This document shows positions 1 through 9,291 of a stretch of DNA of 64,000 bases, in pieces (position 1 is the stretch's first letter; each line of letters begins with the position of its first letter). Origin of the DNA: Fontibacter flavus (GTDB lineage Bacteria > Bacteroidota > Bacteroidia > Cytophagales > Cyclobacteriaceae); contig NZ_JBHLWI010000037.1 of the NCBI RefSeq assembly GCF_042432905.1, positions 69,009 to 133,008 on the forward strand. Direction: 5' to 3'. Under the pieces are notes generated by a model, which saw nothing but the letters and a program-made list of their open reading frames with translations, did no database searches and was not told the DNA's origin. Both the position numbers and the translations under genes were made by a program.

Positions 1-240
1 GTAGAAGGGGAATTTGTCAAAAGACCGGAAACACTTTATCCCAACCTTAATTTTGAAGCCAATATCATCATCCAATCCAAGGAAAATGCATTGACCATAC
101 CGAGGGCATTCCTTCTGAAAGAGAAGTTTGTGATTGATACCCAGGGGGATTCTGTTCTTGTACAAACGGGTATCAAAGACTTACAGAAAGTAGAAATCCA
201 GAGCGGGATTGATGAAGCCACACAACTCAAAAAGCCATAA
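1..240 (+). CDS. Efflux periplasmic adaptor (HlyD/MacA type), C-terminal fragment
   Basis: The window opens inside this gene; only the last 79 codons are seen, ending in TAA two bases before the next ATG. The fragment contains a PNLNFEANIIIQ stretch followed by LTIPRAFLL and a short beta-rich tail. This is the usual C-terminal end of membrane-fusion adaptors, where a 'normally vector accessible' proline-arginine turn precedes the membrane-proximal domain. Such adaptors link an inner-membrane pump to an outer-membrane channel. The next two genes are an FtsX permease and a LolD-like ATPase, so the three together make a MacA/MacB-like ABC exporter in which permease and ATPase are separate proteins. 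The substrate cannot be told from sequence. Confidence 0.75.
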   Translation, partial: VEGEFVKRPETLYPNLNFEANIIIQSKENALTIPRAFLLKEKFVIDTQGDSVLVQTGIKDLQKVEIQSGIDEATQLKKP

Positions 241-242
241 TC

Positions 243-1502
243 ATGCGGTTTGCCCTGATTGCAGAAATAGCGCAAGCACTGATGATGGCTAGGATCAAGC
301 AGACCATGGTGGCAGCTGTGGGTGTCACTTTCAGCATCACCATGTTTATTGCTTTGTTAGGCTTTATGAACGGTTTGAATGATTTATTGGATGGTCTTAT
401 TTTGAACCGTACCGCCCATGTCCGTTTTTATAATGATATCAAACCTAATGAGGAGCAGCCGGTAACGCTTTCGGAAGATTTTAAAGATTTTCACAATATC
501 ATCCGTTCCGTGAAGCCTTCCGTGAGCAGGGTAAGTATTTACAACAATGATGCTATCATCCGGACCCTTAAAGAGGACAAAAGGATTTTGGGGGTGGCTT
601 CAAAAATTTCTGTTCAGGTTTTTTTCAATGTGGGCAATGTGGATATCCCGGGGGTGTTAAATGGTATAGAAGTGGAAGAGGAAAATCGCCTATTCGCCTT
701 CAGTGATTATGTGGTGGCAGGAAATTTTATGGACCTTCAATATACTACCAATAGTATCATTCTGGGAAAGGGTGCGGCAGATAAGATGATGGCGGAAATT
801 GGAGATTATGTACAGATTACCACCGCCCAAGGGAATAGGCTGCTGTTAAAGGTAGTAGGTTATTATCAGTCAGGAATTGGGGAATTGGACAATCTACAAT
901 CTTATGTGTCTTTGGCCACCGCCCAAAAAATGTTGGGAGAAACTTCTTCCTATATCACAGACATTCAGGTCAAATTGCATGATTTAAATCAGTCTCCGGC
1001 CTTGGCCAAAGAATACCGATCTACCTTTGGGATTGATGCTGATGATATTCAGACCGTAAACGCTCTGTTTGAGACAGGTTCAAATGTACGGTCCTTGATC
1101 AGTTATGCAGTGGGAATCACCTTGTTGGTGGTGTCGGGTTTTGGGATTTACAATATCCTGAATATGATGATCTATGAAAAAATGGATACCATCGCTATTT
1201 TAAAGGCCATTGGGTTTTCCGGTGCAGATGTAAGGAATATTTTCATCAGCATAGCGGTTTCTATAGGGTTTGTAGGCGGGCTTTTGGGATTGCTTTTTGG
1301 TTTTTTGGCCTGTTTGGGCATTGAAAGAATCCCTTTTGAAACCGAGGCCTTGCCCACCATCAAAACTTATCCTGTGAATTTCAATCCCAAATATTATTTA
1401 ATCGGAGGGATTTTTAGTTTGGTAACCACCTATATGGCCGGGTTTTTCCCTTCACGTAAGGCAAGTAAAGTAGATCCTGTAGAAATCATCAGAGGAAAGT
1501 AA
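243..1502 (+). CDS. ABC exporter permease, FtsX/MacB family
   Basis: A 419-residue permease of the FtsX/LolC/MacB type. The first transmembrane helix is at about residues 22-45 and is followed by a large periplasmic MacB_PCD-like domain (about 50-275). Three further helices fill about 280-410. The C-terminal segment ends FFPSRKASKVDPVEIIRGK, the typical (P)ARRASRLDPVEALR ending of this family. The ATG lies two bases after the adaptor stop, and the ATPase gene begins one base after this stop, so the three are one operon. Family members use ATP-driven mechanotransmission to push substrates such as macrolides, peptides or lipoproteins outwards. Which substrate applies here is unknown. Confidence 0.88.
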   Translation: MRFALIAEIAQALMMARIKQTMVAAVGVTFSITMFIALLGFMNGLNDLLDGLILNRTAHVRFYNDIKPNEEQPVTLSEDFKDFHNIIRSVKPSVSRVSIYNNDAIIRTLKEDKRILGVASKISVQVFFNVGNVDIPGVLNGIEVEEENRLFAFSDYVVAGNFMDLQYTTNSIILGKGAADKMMAEIGDYVQITTAQGNRLLLKVVGYYQSGIGELDNLQSYVSLATAQKMLGETSSYITDIQVKLHDLNQSPALAKEYRSTFGIDADDIQTVNALFETGSNVRSLISYAVGITLLVVSGFGIYNILNMMIYEKMDTIAILKAIGFSGADVRNIFISIAVSIGFVGGLLGLLFGFLACLGIERIPFETEALPTIKTYPVNFNPKYYLIGGIFSLVTTYMAGFFPSRKASKVDPVEIIRGK

Positions 1503-1503
1503 T

Positions 1504-2190
1504 ATGGATGGTCAAAAGGTAATTGAAGCCAGAAAGATTAATAAATTCTTCTACAGTCCTGGGAAGACCCAAGTGCTCAAAGAGGTTACCTTTTCGGTTA
1601 AAAAAGGTGAATTTGTGTCTGTCATGGGAAAGTCCGGATGCGGCAAGTCTACCTTGCTCTACATCCTTTCTACCATGGATACAGATTACGAAGGAGAGTT
1701 ATATTTAGATGGCAATCTGATTACTGGTCAATCATCCAATTACCTGTCCCATTTGAGAAATGAAAAAATCGGGTTTGTTTTTCAGTTTCACTACTTGATC
1801 CATGAGTTTTCGGTGCTGGAGAATGTGATGATTCCTGGGCTTAAACTCAATCAGAAATCAAGGGAAGAGTTGGAGCAAATCGCTATGGAAAAGCTAAAGG
1901 TTTTCGACATGCAGGACCATGCACTCAAAAAGGCCAATCAATTGTCAGGAGGGCAAAAACAAAGGGTTTCCATTGCAAGAGCCTTGATGAATAATCCCCT
2001 AATTATTATGAGTGATGAGCCGACCGGAAATCTGGATAAAAAGAATTCAGATTTGGTATTAGGAATATTTAAAGAGCTTGTCCAGGAATTTCATCAGACC
2101 ATGCTGATGGTTACCCATGATTTTGATATGGCCTCAAAAACTGACAGGACCATTGTCATGGAAGACGGCATGATCATTTCCCATGGATAG
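1504..2190 (+). CDS. ABC exporter ATPase, LolD/MacB family
   Basis: A 228-residue nucleotide-binding subunit. Visible motifs are Walker A GKSGCGKST (about residues 42-50), Q-loop FVFQFHYL, signature LSGGQKQR (about 147-154), Walker B LIIMSDEP followed by TGNLD, and the switch His in VTHD. The TGNLD after Walker B and the overall length are typical of the LolD/MacB/FtsE branch. It should bind the cytosolic face of the FtsX-type permease encoded directly upstream. It is the last gene of the exporter operon; a gap of about 140 bases with only a weak hairpin separates it from the following lipoprotein gene. Confidence 0.93.
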   Translation: MDGQKVIEARKINKFFYSPGKTQVLKEVTFSVKKGEFVSVMGKSGCGKSTLLYILSTMDTDYEGELYLDGNLITGQSSNYLSHLRNEKIGFVFQFHYLIHEFSVLENVMIPGLKLNQKSREELEQIAMEKLKVFDMQDHALKKANQLSGGQKQRVSIARALMNNPLIIMSDEPTGNLDKKNSDLVLGIFKELVQEFHQTMLMVTHDFDMASKTDRTIVMEDGMIISHG

Positions 2191-2331
2191 AAGCAAGCTG
2201 GAGGATTCATCCTTTCATTTTATCTTATTGGGTTAGATTTTAATAATTTAATTTGGTCATGTTTTTGTGAGAAAACATTTTCCTATTAAATAATTTCTGA
2301 GTTTATCAGGTCATATCAATTGAATAAATCA

Positions 2332-3435
2332 ATGTTTAGAAGACTTCTTTCTCTGTTTATTCCCCTTATTATGGTTTTTTTCTCCTGTTCAGAAAAGGAA
2401 GAACCGGATAATGGCCCTTCTAATTTATATTTCCCCCCTTTATCAGGGAATACCTGGGAGACTTTGGATACCCAAGGTCTCAATTGGAACCTTCAGGAAC
2501 TGAACAGATTGGATGATTTGCTTGAAGCTAATGGTACAAGGGCTTTCATTCTATTGAAAAAAGGGAAAATTGTCAGAGAGGTTTATTTCGGTTCCCGACT
2601 GGCAAGCAATCAACCATATGATCAAAACTCCCTTTGGTATTGGGCGTCAGCGGGGAAAGCATTGACCGCTACTTTGGTTTGTCTTGCCCAAGAAGAAGGC
2701 AAATTGGATTTAAATGAGCCGTCTTCAACATATTTAGGCCAGGGCTGGACTTCTTTGACCATGACCCAAGAGCGTGAAATAACCATTTGGCACCAATTGA
2801 CCATGACCACAGGCTTGGATGACAGAGTGGGTGATAGGGATGATTTCAGTTCTGACAACCTGAAGTTTTTAGCAAAACCCGGAAGCAGATGGGCTTATCA
2901 CAATGCTCCCTACACCTTATTGGATAAGGTGGTTGAAAGAGCTACAGATATGTCATTTTCGGATTATTTTAATCAGAAGTTAGCATCGAAGATTGGAATG
3001 ACGGGTTCTTGGCAAAAGGTTGGCTTCAATAATGTCTTTTTCAGCAATTCCCGGTCCATGGCCAGGTTTGGACTGTTGATATTGGCCAATGGAGAATGGG
3101 ATGGTCAAAAAGTGATACAGGATAAAAGGTACCTCGAGCAAATGGTTAATACTTCCCAGCAGCTAAATAACAGTTACGGCTACCTTTGGTGGTTAAATGG
3201 AAAAAATTCATTTATGCTGCCTACGATTCAGAATGTGTTTCAGGGTTCTTGGGCTCCCAATGCCCCAGGTGATATGTTCTGTGGTCTTGGCAGGGATGGC
3301 CAGTACGTATGCATTATACCTTCTATGGAACTTGTAATGGTCAGGCTGGGGGAAAGCCCTGATCAATCTTTGGTCCCTTTTATGTTCCTCGATGAAATCT
3401 GGCAACAATTGAATAAAGTTTTGCCTAAAATGTAA
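2332..3435 (+). CDS. Serine hydrolase lipoprotein, beta-lactamase/class C fold
   Basis: The chosen ATG gives a short leader followed by VFFSC, a lipobox with Cys at residue 19; a TTG four codons upstream is the alternative. The mature protein has the class C beta-lactamase/esterase signature: S106-A-G-K109 (SxxK, catalytic Ser and Lys) in YWASAGKALTA and Y189-H-N191 (YxN) in RWAYHNAPYTLL. It should be a periplasm-facing, membrane-anchored esterase, peptidase or D-amino-acid-releasing enzyme. True antibiotic hydrolysis is unlikely, as most family members in this phylum are not resistance enzymes. It stands alone between the ABC exporter and the glutamate dehydrogenase gene. Confidence 0.85.
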   Translation: MFRRLLSLFIPLIMVFFSCSEKEEPDNGPSNLYFPPLSGNTWETLDTQGLNWNLQELNRLDDLLEANGTRAFILLKKGKIVREVYFGSRLASNQPYDQNSLWYWASAGKALTATLVCLAQEEGKLDLNEPSSTYLGQGWTSLTMTQEREITIWHQLTMTTGLDDRVGDRDDFSSDNLKFLAKPGSRWAYHNAPYTLLDKVVERATDMSFSDYFNQKLASKIGMTGSWQKVGFNNVFFSNSRSMARFGLLILANGEWDGQKVIQDKRYLEQMVNTSQQLNNSYGYLWWLNGKNSFMLPTIQNVFQGSWAPNAPGDMFCGLGRDGQYVCIIPSMELVMVRLGESPDQSLVPFMFLDEIWQQLNKVLPKM

Positions 3436-3614
3436 AAATTTTCATTCTGTACTATTCTTGGCTTTTGGACTTAATTTTGGTTCAAAAGAGATAATGAAGT
3501 CTTTTATCCTGCGATTCTGAATTTTTTAAAAGAAACAATTTCTTACTGTAAGTGCTCATGTTTTGGAATGATCAATATCATCATTGTTTACTAAGTTTTC
3601 TTTAAAATGATTTG

Positions 3615-3622
3615 TATCTTAG
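3615..3622 (+). promoter_or_regulatory. Candidate -7 box for gdhA
   Basis: TATCTTAG matches the Bacteroidota -7 consensus TAnnTTTG in all but one position and lies 25 bases before the ATG of the dehydrogenase gene. No convincing -33 box was found at the expected distance, so the call rests on position and the -7 box alone. Confidence 0.4.
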
Positions 3623-3647
3623 TCGTAATACCAAAATAACAAGTTCC

Positions 3648-5066
3648 ATGAGCAAAAAGAAAGAATACAGCTTGTTTGATGATGTATGTGGTTTCGTGGA
3701 TGAAGCTGCTAAGTATATGGATGTACATCCAGGACTTCTCGAACAGATTAAGCAATGTAATAGCATCTATAAGTTTAACTTCCCTTTGAGGAATGATGAC
3801 GGGAGTTATGAAGTCATTACTGGTTACAGGATTCAGCACTCACAGCATAAGCTCCCAGCTAAGGGAGGGATTAGGTATAGTACCCATGTCAATGAGGAAG
3901 AGGTGAAAGGTCTGGCTGCATTGATGACTTATAAATGTGCCTTGGTGAATGTCCCGTTCGGTGGAGCGAAAGGCGGCGTGTCTATAGATCCATTGAATTA
4001 CAATGAGCACCAACTGGAAAGAATTACAAGAAGGTATACTGCTGAGCTGATCAAAAAGAAGTTTATAGGTCCTGCCATAGATGTACCTGCGCCGGATTAT
4101 GGTACAGGAGCGAGGGAAATGGCCTGGATTGTGGATACTTTCGAAGCTTTTAACCCCGAATTGATCAATGCAAAAGGTTGTGTTACAGGAAAGCCTTTGT
4201 CGCAGCATGGAATTGATGGCAGAACTGAAGCGACTGGACAAGGTGTATTCTTCGGAATCAGGGAAGCAGTCAATGTAGAGGAGGATATGGCAGCTTTGGG
4301 ACTGAAGCCGGGTCTGAAAGATAAAACAGTGATTGTTCAGGGCTTGGGTAATGTAGGGTATTATTCCGCCAAATATATCAGTGAAGCAGGAGCCAAGGTT
4401 GTTGGAGTAGCAGAGTGGAATGGGGGTATCTGGGATGAGCATGGAATAGATATCGAGGCGCTTAAGCAGTACCAAGTCAAGAACAAAGGTTTTAAAGGTT
4501 ATCCCAAGGGAGAATTTATCAAGGAAAGTAAAGAGTTATTGACTTATCCTTGTGATATTTTGGTGCCTGCTGCACTGGAAAACCAGATTACCATGGAAAA
4601 TGCGGATAAAATTCAGGCAAAAATTATAGGTGAAGCAGCCAACGGTCCAGTTACCCAGGAAGCTGAAAAAATCCTTTTGAAAAAAGGCAAATTGGTCATT
4701 CCTGATATGTACCTCAATGCGGGAGGGGTGACTGTTTCTTATTTTGAGTGGCTCAAAAACCTTTCCAGGGTTTCATTTGGAAAGTTGGAAAAGCGCTATG
4801 ATATGGAGAAATACAGGAAGTTGCTGAGCACCATAGAAAATGCCACTGGTGAGGAATTTACTGATATTGAAAGGGATGCTTTGATCCGTGGTGCATCTGA
4901 GCGGGATTTGGTGTTGTCAGGATTGGAAGAAACCATGGTGACCTCTTATCAGGCACTTAATCAAAAAAGAAAAGAGAAAAACATACAGAGTTTGAGAACA
5001 GCAGCTTTTATTCTAGCGCTTGAGCGAATTGTGATCAGCTATACTGATTTGGGTATTTTCCCGTAA
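3648..5066 (+). CDS. gdhA: Glutamate dehydrogenase (Glu/Leu/Phe/Val dehydrogenase family)
   Basis: A 472-residue NAD(P)-dependent dehydrogenase interconverting glutamate and 2-oxoglutarate plus ammonia in the cytoplasm. The substrate pocket is visible as LPAKGGIRYS (K72) and MTYKCALVNVPFGGAKGG (K96 and catalytic K108), followed by the catalytic Asp region PAPDYGTG. The Rossmann fingerprint is GLGNVGYYSA. The start was placed at the ATG preceding SKKKEYSLFDD because the preceding in-frame TTG lies inside the presumed promoter. Length and motifs fit the hexameric small-type GDH common in Bacteroidota, though coenzyme preference is not certain. It is monocistronic, ending at a strong hairpin shared with the convergent gene. 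Confidence 0.92.
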   Translation: MSKKKEYSLFDDVCGFVDEAAKYMDVHPGLLEQIKQCNSIYKFNFPLRNDDGSYEVITGYRIQHSQHKLPAKGGIRYSTHVNEEEVKGLAALMTYKCALVNVPFGGAKGGVSIDPLNYNEHQLERITRRYTAELIKKKFIGPAIDVPAPDYGTGAREMAWIVDTFEAFNPELINAKGCVTGKPLSQHGIDGRTEATGQGVFFGIREAVNVEEDMAALGLKPGLKDKTVIVQGLGNVGYYSAKYISEAGAKVVGVAEWNGGIWDEHGIDIEALKQYQVKNKGFKGYPKGEFIKESKELLTYPCDILVPAALENQITMENADKIQAKIIGEAANGPVTQEAEKILLKKGKLVIPDMYLNAGGVTVSYFEWLKNLSRVSFGKLEKRYDMEKYRKLLSTIENATGEEFTDIERDALIRGASERDLVLSGLEETMVTSYQALNQKRKEKNIQSLRTAAFILALERIVISYTDLGIFP

Positions 5067-5086
5067 TTGTCAGTGGAGAGTGGAAA

Positions 5087-5122
5087 ACAAAAAAGAGGTG
5101 GCTTAGTTCACCTCTTTTTTGT
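5087..5122. terminator. Bidirectional intrinsic terminator
   Basis: A perfect 14-bp inverted repeat (arms 5087-5100 and 5109-5122, 8-base loop), G+C in the core with A-runs on the left and T-runs on the right, sits between two convergent genes. It can stop transcription from gdhA on the plus strand and from the alpha/beta hydrolase on the minus strand; it overlaps the hydrolase stop codon. Confidence 0.85.
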
Positions 5123-5918
5123 TTTTCACCAAATGATGAAAAGTTTCTTCGATCAGGGTATTATGCCCACAGGGAAGTTCAATCGTGACAATTTGTGGGA
5201 TTTTAGAACTAAATCTATTTAGGTTTTTGGTTGTGATCATAGCGTCATAAGTGCCTGTCACCAAGGTTACCGGTGTTTTATTTAACCTCAAATGATTGAT
5301 GATTTGACCAAGGTTAGGTTTTAAAGGTTTGAAGACATTCCATGTAAAATACACCTGTGCCCTCATCGTCCGGGAGTGCATTTGTGACTTTACAAACTTG
5401 ATCAGTGAATTTTGTAAAAGGCCAATACTGTGAAGAACGTCCATGGTTTTAAAAAAACGTTCAGGATGGAATACCACATGTTTAAAAAGCCTGTTTAGGA
5501 TTCCTGGAAAGGTGGCCATATTGTACCAGAACCCGGTCTTGATCCCATCAGGGGCCATTAAGAGGAGTGACTGGGTAAGGTTAGGAAAAATTTCATAGGT
5601 AATCAGGCAAAATTTGCCTCCCATACTGTATCCTATCAAATGGAATTTTTCAAAATTTTCTTTTGTCATTAATTGGAGAATGATTTCACGCCAAATCTCT
5701 TTAGTCAGTTTTTGGTGAACTGATTTCCAACTGCTTTGACCATGATAAAACATATCAAAAACTATAAAGCAGTCATCTTTACCTCTCAAAGGTAAGTATG
5801 GTTCATAGGCTTTCATATTTTGTCCGAAGCCATGAAAAAGTAAATAGATGTTTTTACCGGATCCATGTTTTTCGTAAGCCAAGTGGCCAAAGCTGGTTTC
5901 CAGAAATACCATAATCAA
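5103..5918 (-). CDS. Alpha/beta hydrolase
   Basis: A 271-residue cytosolic alpha/beta-hydrolase-fold enzyme. The oxyanion region is LLFHGFGQN, the nucleophile elbow GYSMGG (Ser98), the acid D225 in GTYDAMI and the histidine H252 in PCGHNTLIE. The catalytic triad is therefore complete. No signal peptide is evident. A second ATG two codons in (5912) could be the true start. Substrate is unknown; the family covers esterases, lipases and C-C hydrolases. It is a single gene, convergent with gdhA and divergent from the TetR/efflux operon, so nothing in its surroundings hints at a pathway. Confidence 0.85.
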   Translation of the reverse strand: MIMVFLETSFGHLAYEKHGSGKNIYLLFHGFGQNMKAYEPYLPLRGKDDCFIVFDMFYHGQSSWKSVHQKLTKEIWREIILQLMTKENFEKFHLIGYSMGGKFCLITYEIFPNLTQSLLLMAPDGIKTGFWYNMATFPGILNRLFKHVVFHPERFFKTMDVLHSIGLLQNSLIKFVKSQMHSRTMRAQVYFTWNVFKPLKPNLGQIINHLRLNKTPVTLVTGTYDAMITTKNLNRFSSKIPQIVTIELPCGHNTLIEETFHHLVKNKKEVN

Positions 5919-6136
5919 ATAAAATTATTGTCTGCTAAAGTTAAAATTAATGAGTCAAAATTCTTTAGATATCTATTTTAAAGTTTAATATTTTGATTTT
6001 GTGAATTAAATTGTTTTTTTATAATGTTTTTAGTTCTGATTTCATGTTTTGCCGAAATAAAATTTCTTTAAAAAACCTAAGAAACTTTGAACTTTCCAAT
6101 AGTTTCCTGAGTTTTGCATCAGAATTTGAAATAACT

Positions 6137-6757
6137 TTGGAGACAAGAGAGAAAATTATTGAGGCTGCCAAAGAGCAGTTTATGCAGTATGGCGTAAGGT
6201 CTGTGACAATGGATGACTTAGCCAGATTAGCGGGGGTTTCGAAGAAAACGATTTATCAGGAGTTTTCGGATAAGAACCAACTGGTTTTCGATACTTTTTC
6301 TTCAGCACTGAAGCAGGATATCGAGAAAATGGAAACTTTGCCCAAGGTCAAAGATGGTGTGATTGAGCATTTGGTCGGTCTTACTAATTACATCAGGAAA
6401 AGATTTGCTTCACTCAATCCCTATGTATTGAATGAAGTACAGCGTTATTTTCCGCAATCCTGGAAATTGTTCGAGGATTTTAAGCAAGAGCATGTCATCA
6501 AGGGTATTAAGGAATTATTGGAAAAAGGCAAGGAAGAAGGCTATTTCCGACCTGAGATCAACACTGAAATAATAGCAACGATGCGTCTTGAGCAGATGAT
6601 GGCCATATTTGATCCGATAAAGTTCCCACCATCTAAGTACAATCCGGTGGATTTACAGATTGAAGTATTTGAACATTTCCTTTATGGAATTTTTACAGAA
6701 AAAGGAAGAGAAGCTTACCTAAACCAAAAAAACACAGTTAATGAAAACCACAATTAA
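6137..6757 (+). CDS. TetR-family regulator heading the RND efflux operon
   Basis: An N-terminal TetR helix-turn-helix domain is clear: TREKIIEAAKEQFMQYGVRS then VTMDDLARLAGVSKKTIYQEF. A TTG at 6137 gives a 206-residue protein with the usual short N-terminus (LETREKI). Upstream in-frame starts (ATG 6044, TTG 6011) would add residues unlike any TetR leader, so TTG is preferred but not certain. The C-terminal helical ligand domain shows no recognisable ligand signature. The next gene (TolC type) starts inside its last codons. This regulator therefore very probably controls the efflux operon, including itself. Confidence 0.85.
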   Translation: METREKIIEAAKEQFMQYGVRSVTMDDLARLAGVSKKTIYQEFSDKNQLVFDTFSSALKQDIEKMETLPKVKDGVIEHLVGLTNYIRKRFASLNPYVLNEVQRYFPQSWKLFEDFKQEHVIKGIKELLEKGKEEGYFRPEINTEIIATMRLEQMMAIFDPIKFPPSKYNPVDLQIEVFEHFLYGIFTEKGREAYLNQKNTVNENHN

Positions 6758-8126
6758 AATGCTTTTCAGGATTTCGGTTTTCCTGATTGCTATTTTATCT
6801 CCTTTTCATCTCATCGCCCAGAAGGTGGTTGAATTGTCCTTGGAGGAAAGTTTAAGATATGCTTTGGAAAATAATGTGGATGCGAAAAATGCCCAATTGG
6901 AGGTGTTGATTTCCAAAGGTATTATTGGAGAAAACAGAGCTGCTGGATTGCCACAGATCACCGGTTCATTTGAAATGACAAAAAACCTCCAACCTCCCTT
7001 ACTTATTTTACCGGCCGAGGCAGGGAGTGTCATTGGTGGAGGCAATGGGGATCCTGATCAGGGAAGTGGCCCTTCTGACATTACAGTAATACCTTTTGCT
7101 GTTAATTATCAGTCATCGCTTGCTTTCAATTTGGAGCAGATGATTTTCAATGGTTCATATTTTGTTGGACTTAAAGCAGCTAAGACCTTAAAATCACTTA
7201 CTGAATTTGATAGGTTGAAAACCGAGATTGAAGTAAAAGAAGCGGTGAAGAAAGCTTATTACACAGTCTTGATCAATGAGGAAAGAAAATTATTGGTCGA
7301 AGCTAATTTAGAAAGGGTCAAAGCATTGTTGAAGGAAACAGAAGAGCTCTATAATGTCGGATTTGTGGAAAAATTGGATGTTAGTAGAGTCAAAGTCCAA
7401 ACTAATAACCTGATTTCTGAACAGGAAAAAATTAAAGCAGCTTTGGATATCAGCAAGGAGATCCTAAAGATCCAAATGGGTATGCCTTTATCAGTCGATA
7501 TTCAAATATCCTCTCGTCTTTCAGACCTTGAAGCTTTAGGAGATATGAACTCATTGCTAGCAGAAAATGGCTCAAAAAGAGTTGAAATAGACCAAATCAC
7601 CACGAATCTTGATTTGGTCAGATTGGATTTGAAAAATAACCAAGTTCAGTATATCCCAAATATTTCAGCTTTTGGAACATTCCAGAGGGTAACCGGTGCA
7701 CAGGCCCTCAATACTATTTTTGATTCCCAAAGGTGGTTTTCTTCTTCTTTTGTGGGATTGAGGATGTCAATACCAATCTTTGATGGTTTAAGAAAAAGCT
7801 ATAGAATACAGCAGAATAGAGTTCAGCTAAGACAACTGGAAAATCAAAGATTTTTTGTTGAAGAAAATGTTGAATTGGAAAAATTTCAATCCAGAACAAA
7901 CCTCGTCAATTCGATTAGGACTTTAGAAGTTCAGAAAGAAAACAGGGAATTGGCTATGGAAGTTTTCAATATGACCAAAATAAAATATAGTGAAGGAGTG
8001 GGTTCCAACCTTGAAGTAGTGGAAGCAGATTCTGCGCTTAAAGAGGCAGAAACCAATTACTTCTCTGCACTTTACGATGCTTTAATAGCCAAAGTGGATC
8101 TAGAAAAAGCATTAGGAATACTATAA
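6741..8126 (+). CDS. TolC-family outer-membrane efflux channel
   Basis: 461 residues with a cleavable signal peptide (hydrophobic core about 8-22, ending LIAQ). The body has the two-fold repeated outer-membrane-efflux-protein pattern: VVELSLEESLRYALENN near the start, and long amphipathic helices KTEIEVKEAVKKAYYTVL and EKFQSRTNLVNSIRTLEVQK. The channel spans outer membrane and periplasm as a trimer. The ATG overlaps the end of the TetR gene by 17 bases, so translation is probably coupled. It is followed by the adaptor and the pump genes, giving a complete tripartite RND system in one operon. Confidence 0.92.
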   Translation: MKTTIKMLFRISVFLIAILSPFHLIAQKVVELSLEESLRYALENNVDAKNAQLEVLISKGIIGENRAAGLPQITGSFEMTKNLQPPLLILPAEAGSVIGGGNGDPDQGSGPSDITVIPFAVNYQSSLAFNLEQMIFNGSYFVGLKAAKTLKSLTEFDRLKTEIEVKEAVKKAYYTVLINEERKLLVEANLERVKALLKETEELYNVGFVEKLDVSRVKVQTNNLISEQEKIKAALDISKEILKIQMGMPLSVDIQISSRLSDLEALGDMNSLLAENGSKRVEIDQITTNLDLVRLDLKNNQVQYIPNISAFGTFQRVTGAQALNTIFDSQRWFSSSFVGLRMSIPIFDGLRKSYRIQQNRVQLRQLENQRFFVEENVELEKFQSRTNLVNSIRTLEVQKENRELAMEVFNMTKIKYSEGVGSNLEVVEADSALKEAETNYFSALYDALIAKVDLEKALGIL

Positions 8127-8157
8127 CCAATTATTAAGCAAAATCTTAAAAACACAT

Positions 8158-9285
8158 ATGAAAACGAATTTTCAATTTTTAATCATTGCCCTACTTCTAT
8201 TGGTGGCTTCCTGTGGGGAGAAAGATGAACTGACTGCCAAGAAGGATGATTTGGCCAAAATGAAAAAAGAAGCATCTGAATTAAGAAGTTCAATTGAGGC
8301 TTTGGAAAAGGAAATCGCGCAGCTTGATCCTGAATTTGCACTGGCCAACCGAAAAGCAGTGCTTATTTCTACTATAAAACCAACAGTGGGACAGTTTGAT
8401 CACTTTGTAGAAGTTACAGGATCTGTTTTATCCAAGAAAAATGTTTCCATTTCCGGAGAAGTTTCAGGAAGAATCCAGGAAATTTCCGCTGTTGAAGGCA
8501 TGCGTGTATCCAAAGGTCAGGTTTTAGCGAGAGTGGATGCAGAGGCCATTCTTCGAAATATCGATGAGGTTCAAAAGCAACTAGAACTTGCAGTAATCAT
8601 ATTTGAAAAACAGGAAAGACTTTGGAATCAGCAGATCGGCACAGAGATTCAATATTTAGAGGCTAAAAACAGAAAAGAGTCTCTTGAAAAAAGTCTGGCG
8701 ACATTGAAAACTCAGGAATCAAGAACATTGGTAAAAGCACCTTTTACCGGTACAGTGGAGTCGGTATTGGTGAGGACAGGAGAATTGGTGCAGCCAGGTA
8801 CACCGATGTTCCAATTTGTAGGCGAAAGCGATTTGTTTATCGAAGCAGATGTCTCTGAAAGGTATGTGGGAATCGTCAACAAAGGCGATTCAGTGGAAAT
8901 TACTTTCCCATCCATCAATCAGACTATGAGCACCAAAGTTTCGGCTGTAGGTTCTATTATCAATCAAAATAACAGAACTTTCAAGGTTGAAGTCTTTCTG
9001 CAGAATATGCCATTGGTGAAACCCAACATGATCTCAGTATTGAGAATCAAGGACTATGAAAGCAAGGAGGCCGTCATGGTGCCTAATTACCTGGTACTTC
9101 AGGACAATAAAGGAGATTATATCTTCAAAGTGGAAGACAATACCAGTAAGAAGCAATACATCAAAAGAGGTAAAACTTATAGGGAAATCACCGAAGTGTT
9201 GGAAGGTCTTACCGGACAGGAAACTTTGGTAGATAAAGGGTTCAGGGAAGTTGGTGATAATTTTATGGTAAACGTTGCCCAATAA
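8158..9285 (+). CDS. RND efflux periplasmic adaptor, lipoprotein
   Basis: 375 residues beginning with a lipobox leader (LLLLVASCGEKDE), so the adaptor is anchored in the inner membrane by lipid. A coiled coil follows at about residues 25-60, then the barrel/lipoyl halves: VSISGEVSGRIQEISAVEGMR and TLVKAPFTGTVESVLVRTGE. The short coil, like those of other Bacteroidota adaptors, lies partly before the lipoyl domain. It links the pump encoded next to the TolC channel encoded before. The operon spacing is 31 bases after the channel gene and 6 before the pump gene. Confidence 0.92.
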   Translation: MKTNFQFLIIALLLLVASCGEKDELTAKKDDLAKMKKEASELRSSIEALEKEIAQLDPEFALANRKAVLISTIKPTVGQFDHFVEVTGSVLSKKNVSISGEVSGRIQEISAVEGMRVSKGQVLARVDAEAILRNIDEVQKQLELAVIIFEKQERLWNQQIGTEIQYLEAKNRKESLEKSLATLKTQESRTLVKAPFTGTVESVLVRTGELVQPGTPMFQFVGESDLFIEADVSERYVGIVNKGDSVEITFPSINQTMSTKVSAVGSIINQNNRTFKVEVFLQNMPLVKPNMISVLRIKDYESKEAVMVPNYLVLQDNKGDYIFKVEDNTSKKQYIKRGKTYREITEVLEGLTGQETLVDKGFREVGDNFMVNVAQ

Positions 9286-9291
9286 TCGGTC

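Noticed and set aside
2332..3435. Beta-lactamase resistance gene
   Set aside because: SxxK and YxN fit the fold, but there is no evidence for antibiotic hydrolysis and the family is broad; I keep only the fold-level call.
3840..4475. Long open frame on the minus strand inside gdhA (211 codons)
   Set aside because: It lies wholly within a well-supported gene in the opposite strand and has no family-like sequence; it is a shadow frame.
6132..6139. TAACTTTG as -7 promoter box for the first TetR gene
   Set aside because: It overlaps the preferred TTG start itself. Transcription from there would leave no usable start codon before the helix-turn-helix, so the match is probably coincidental.
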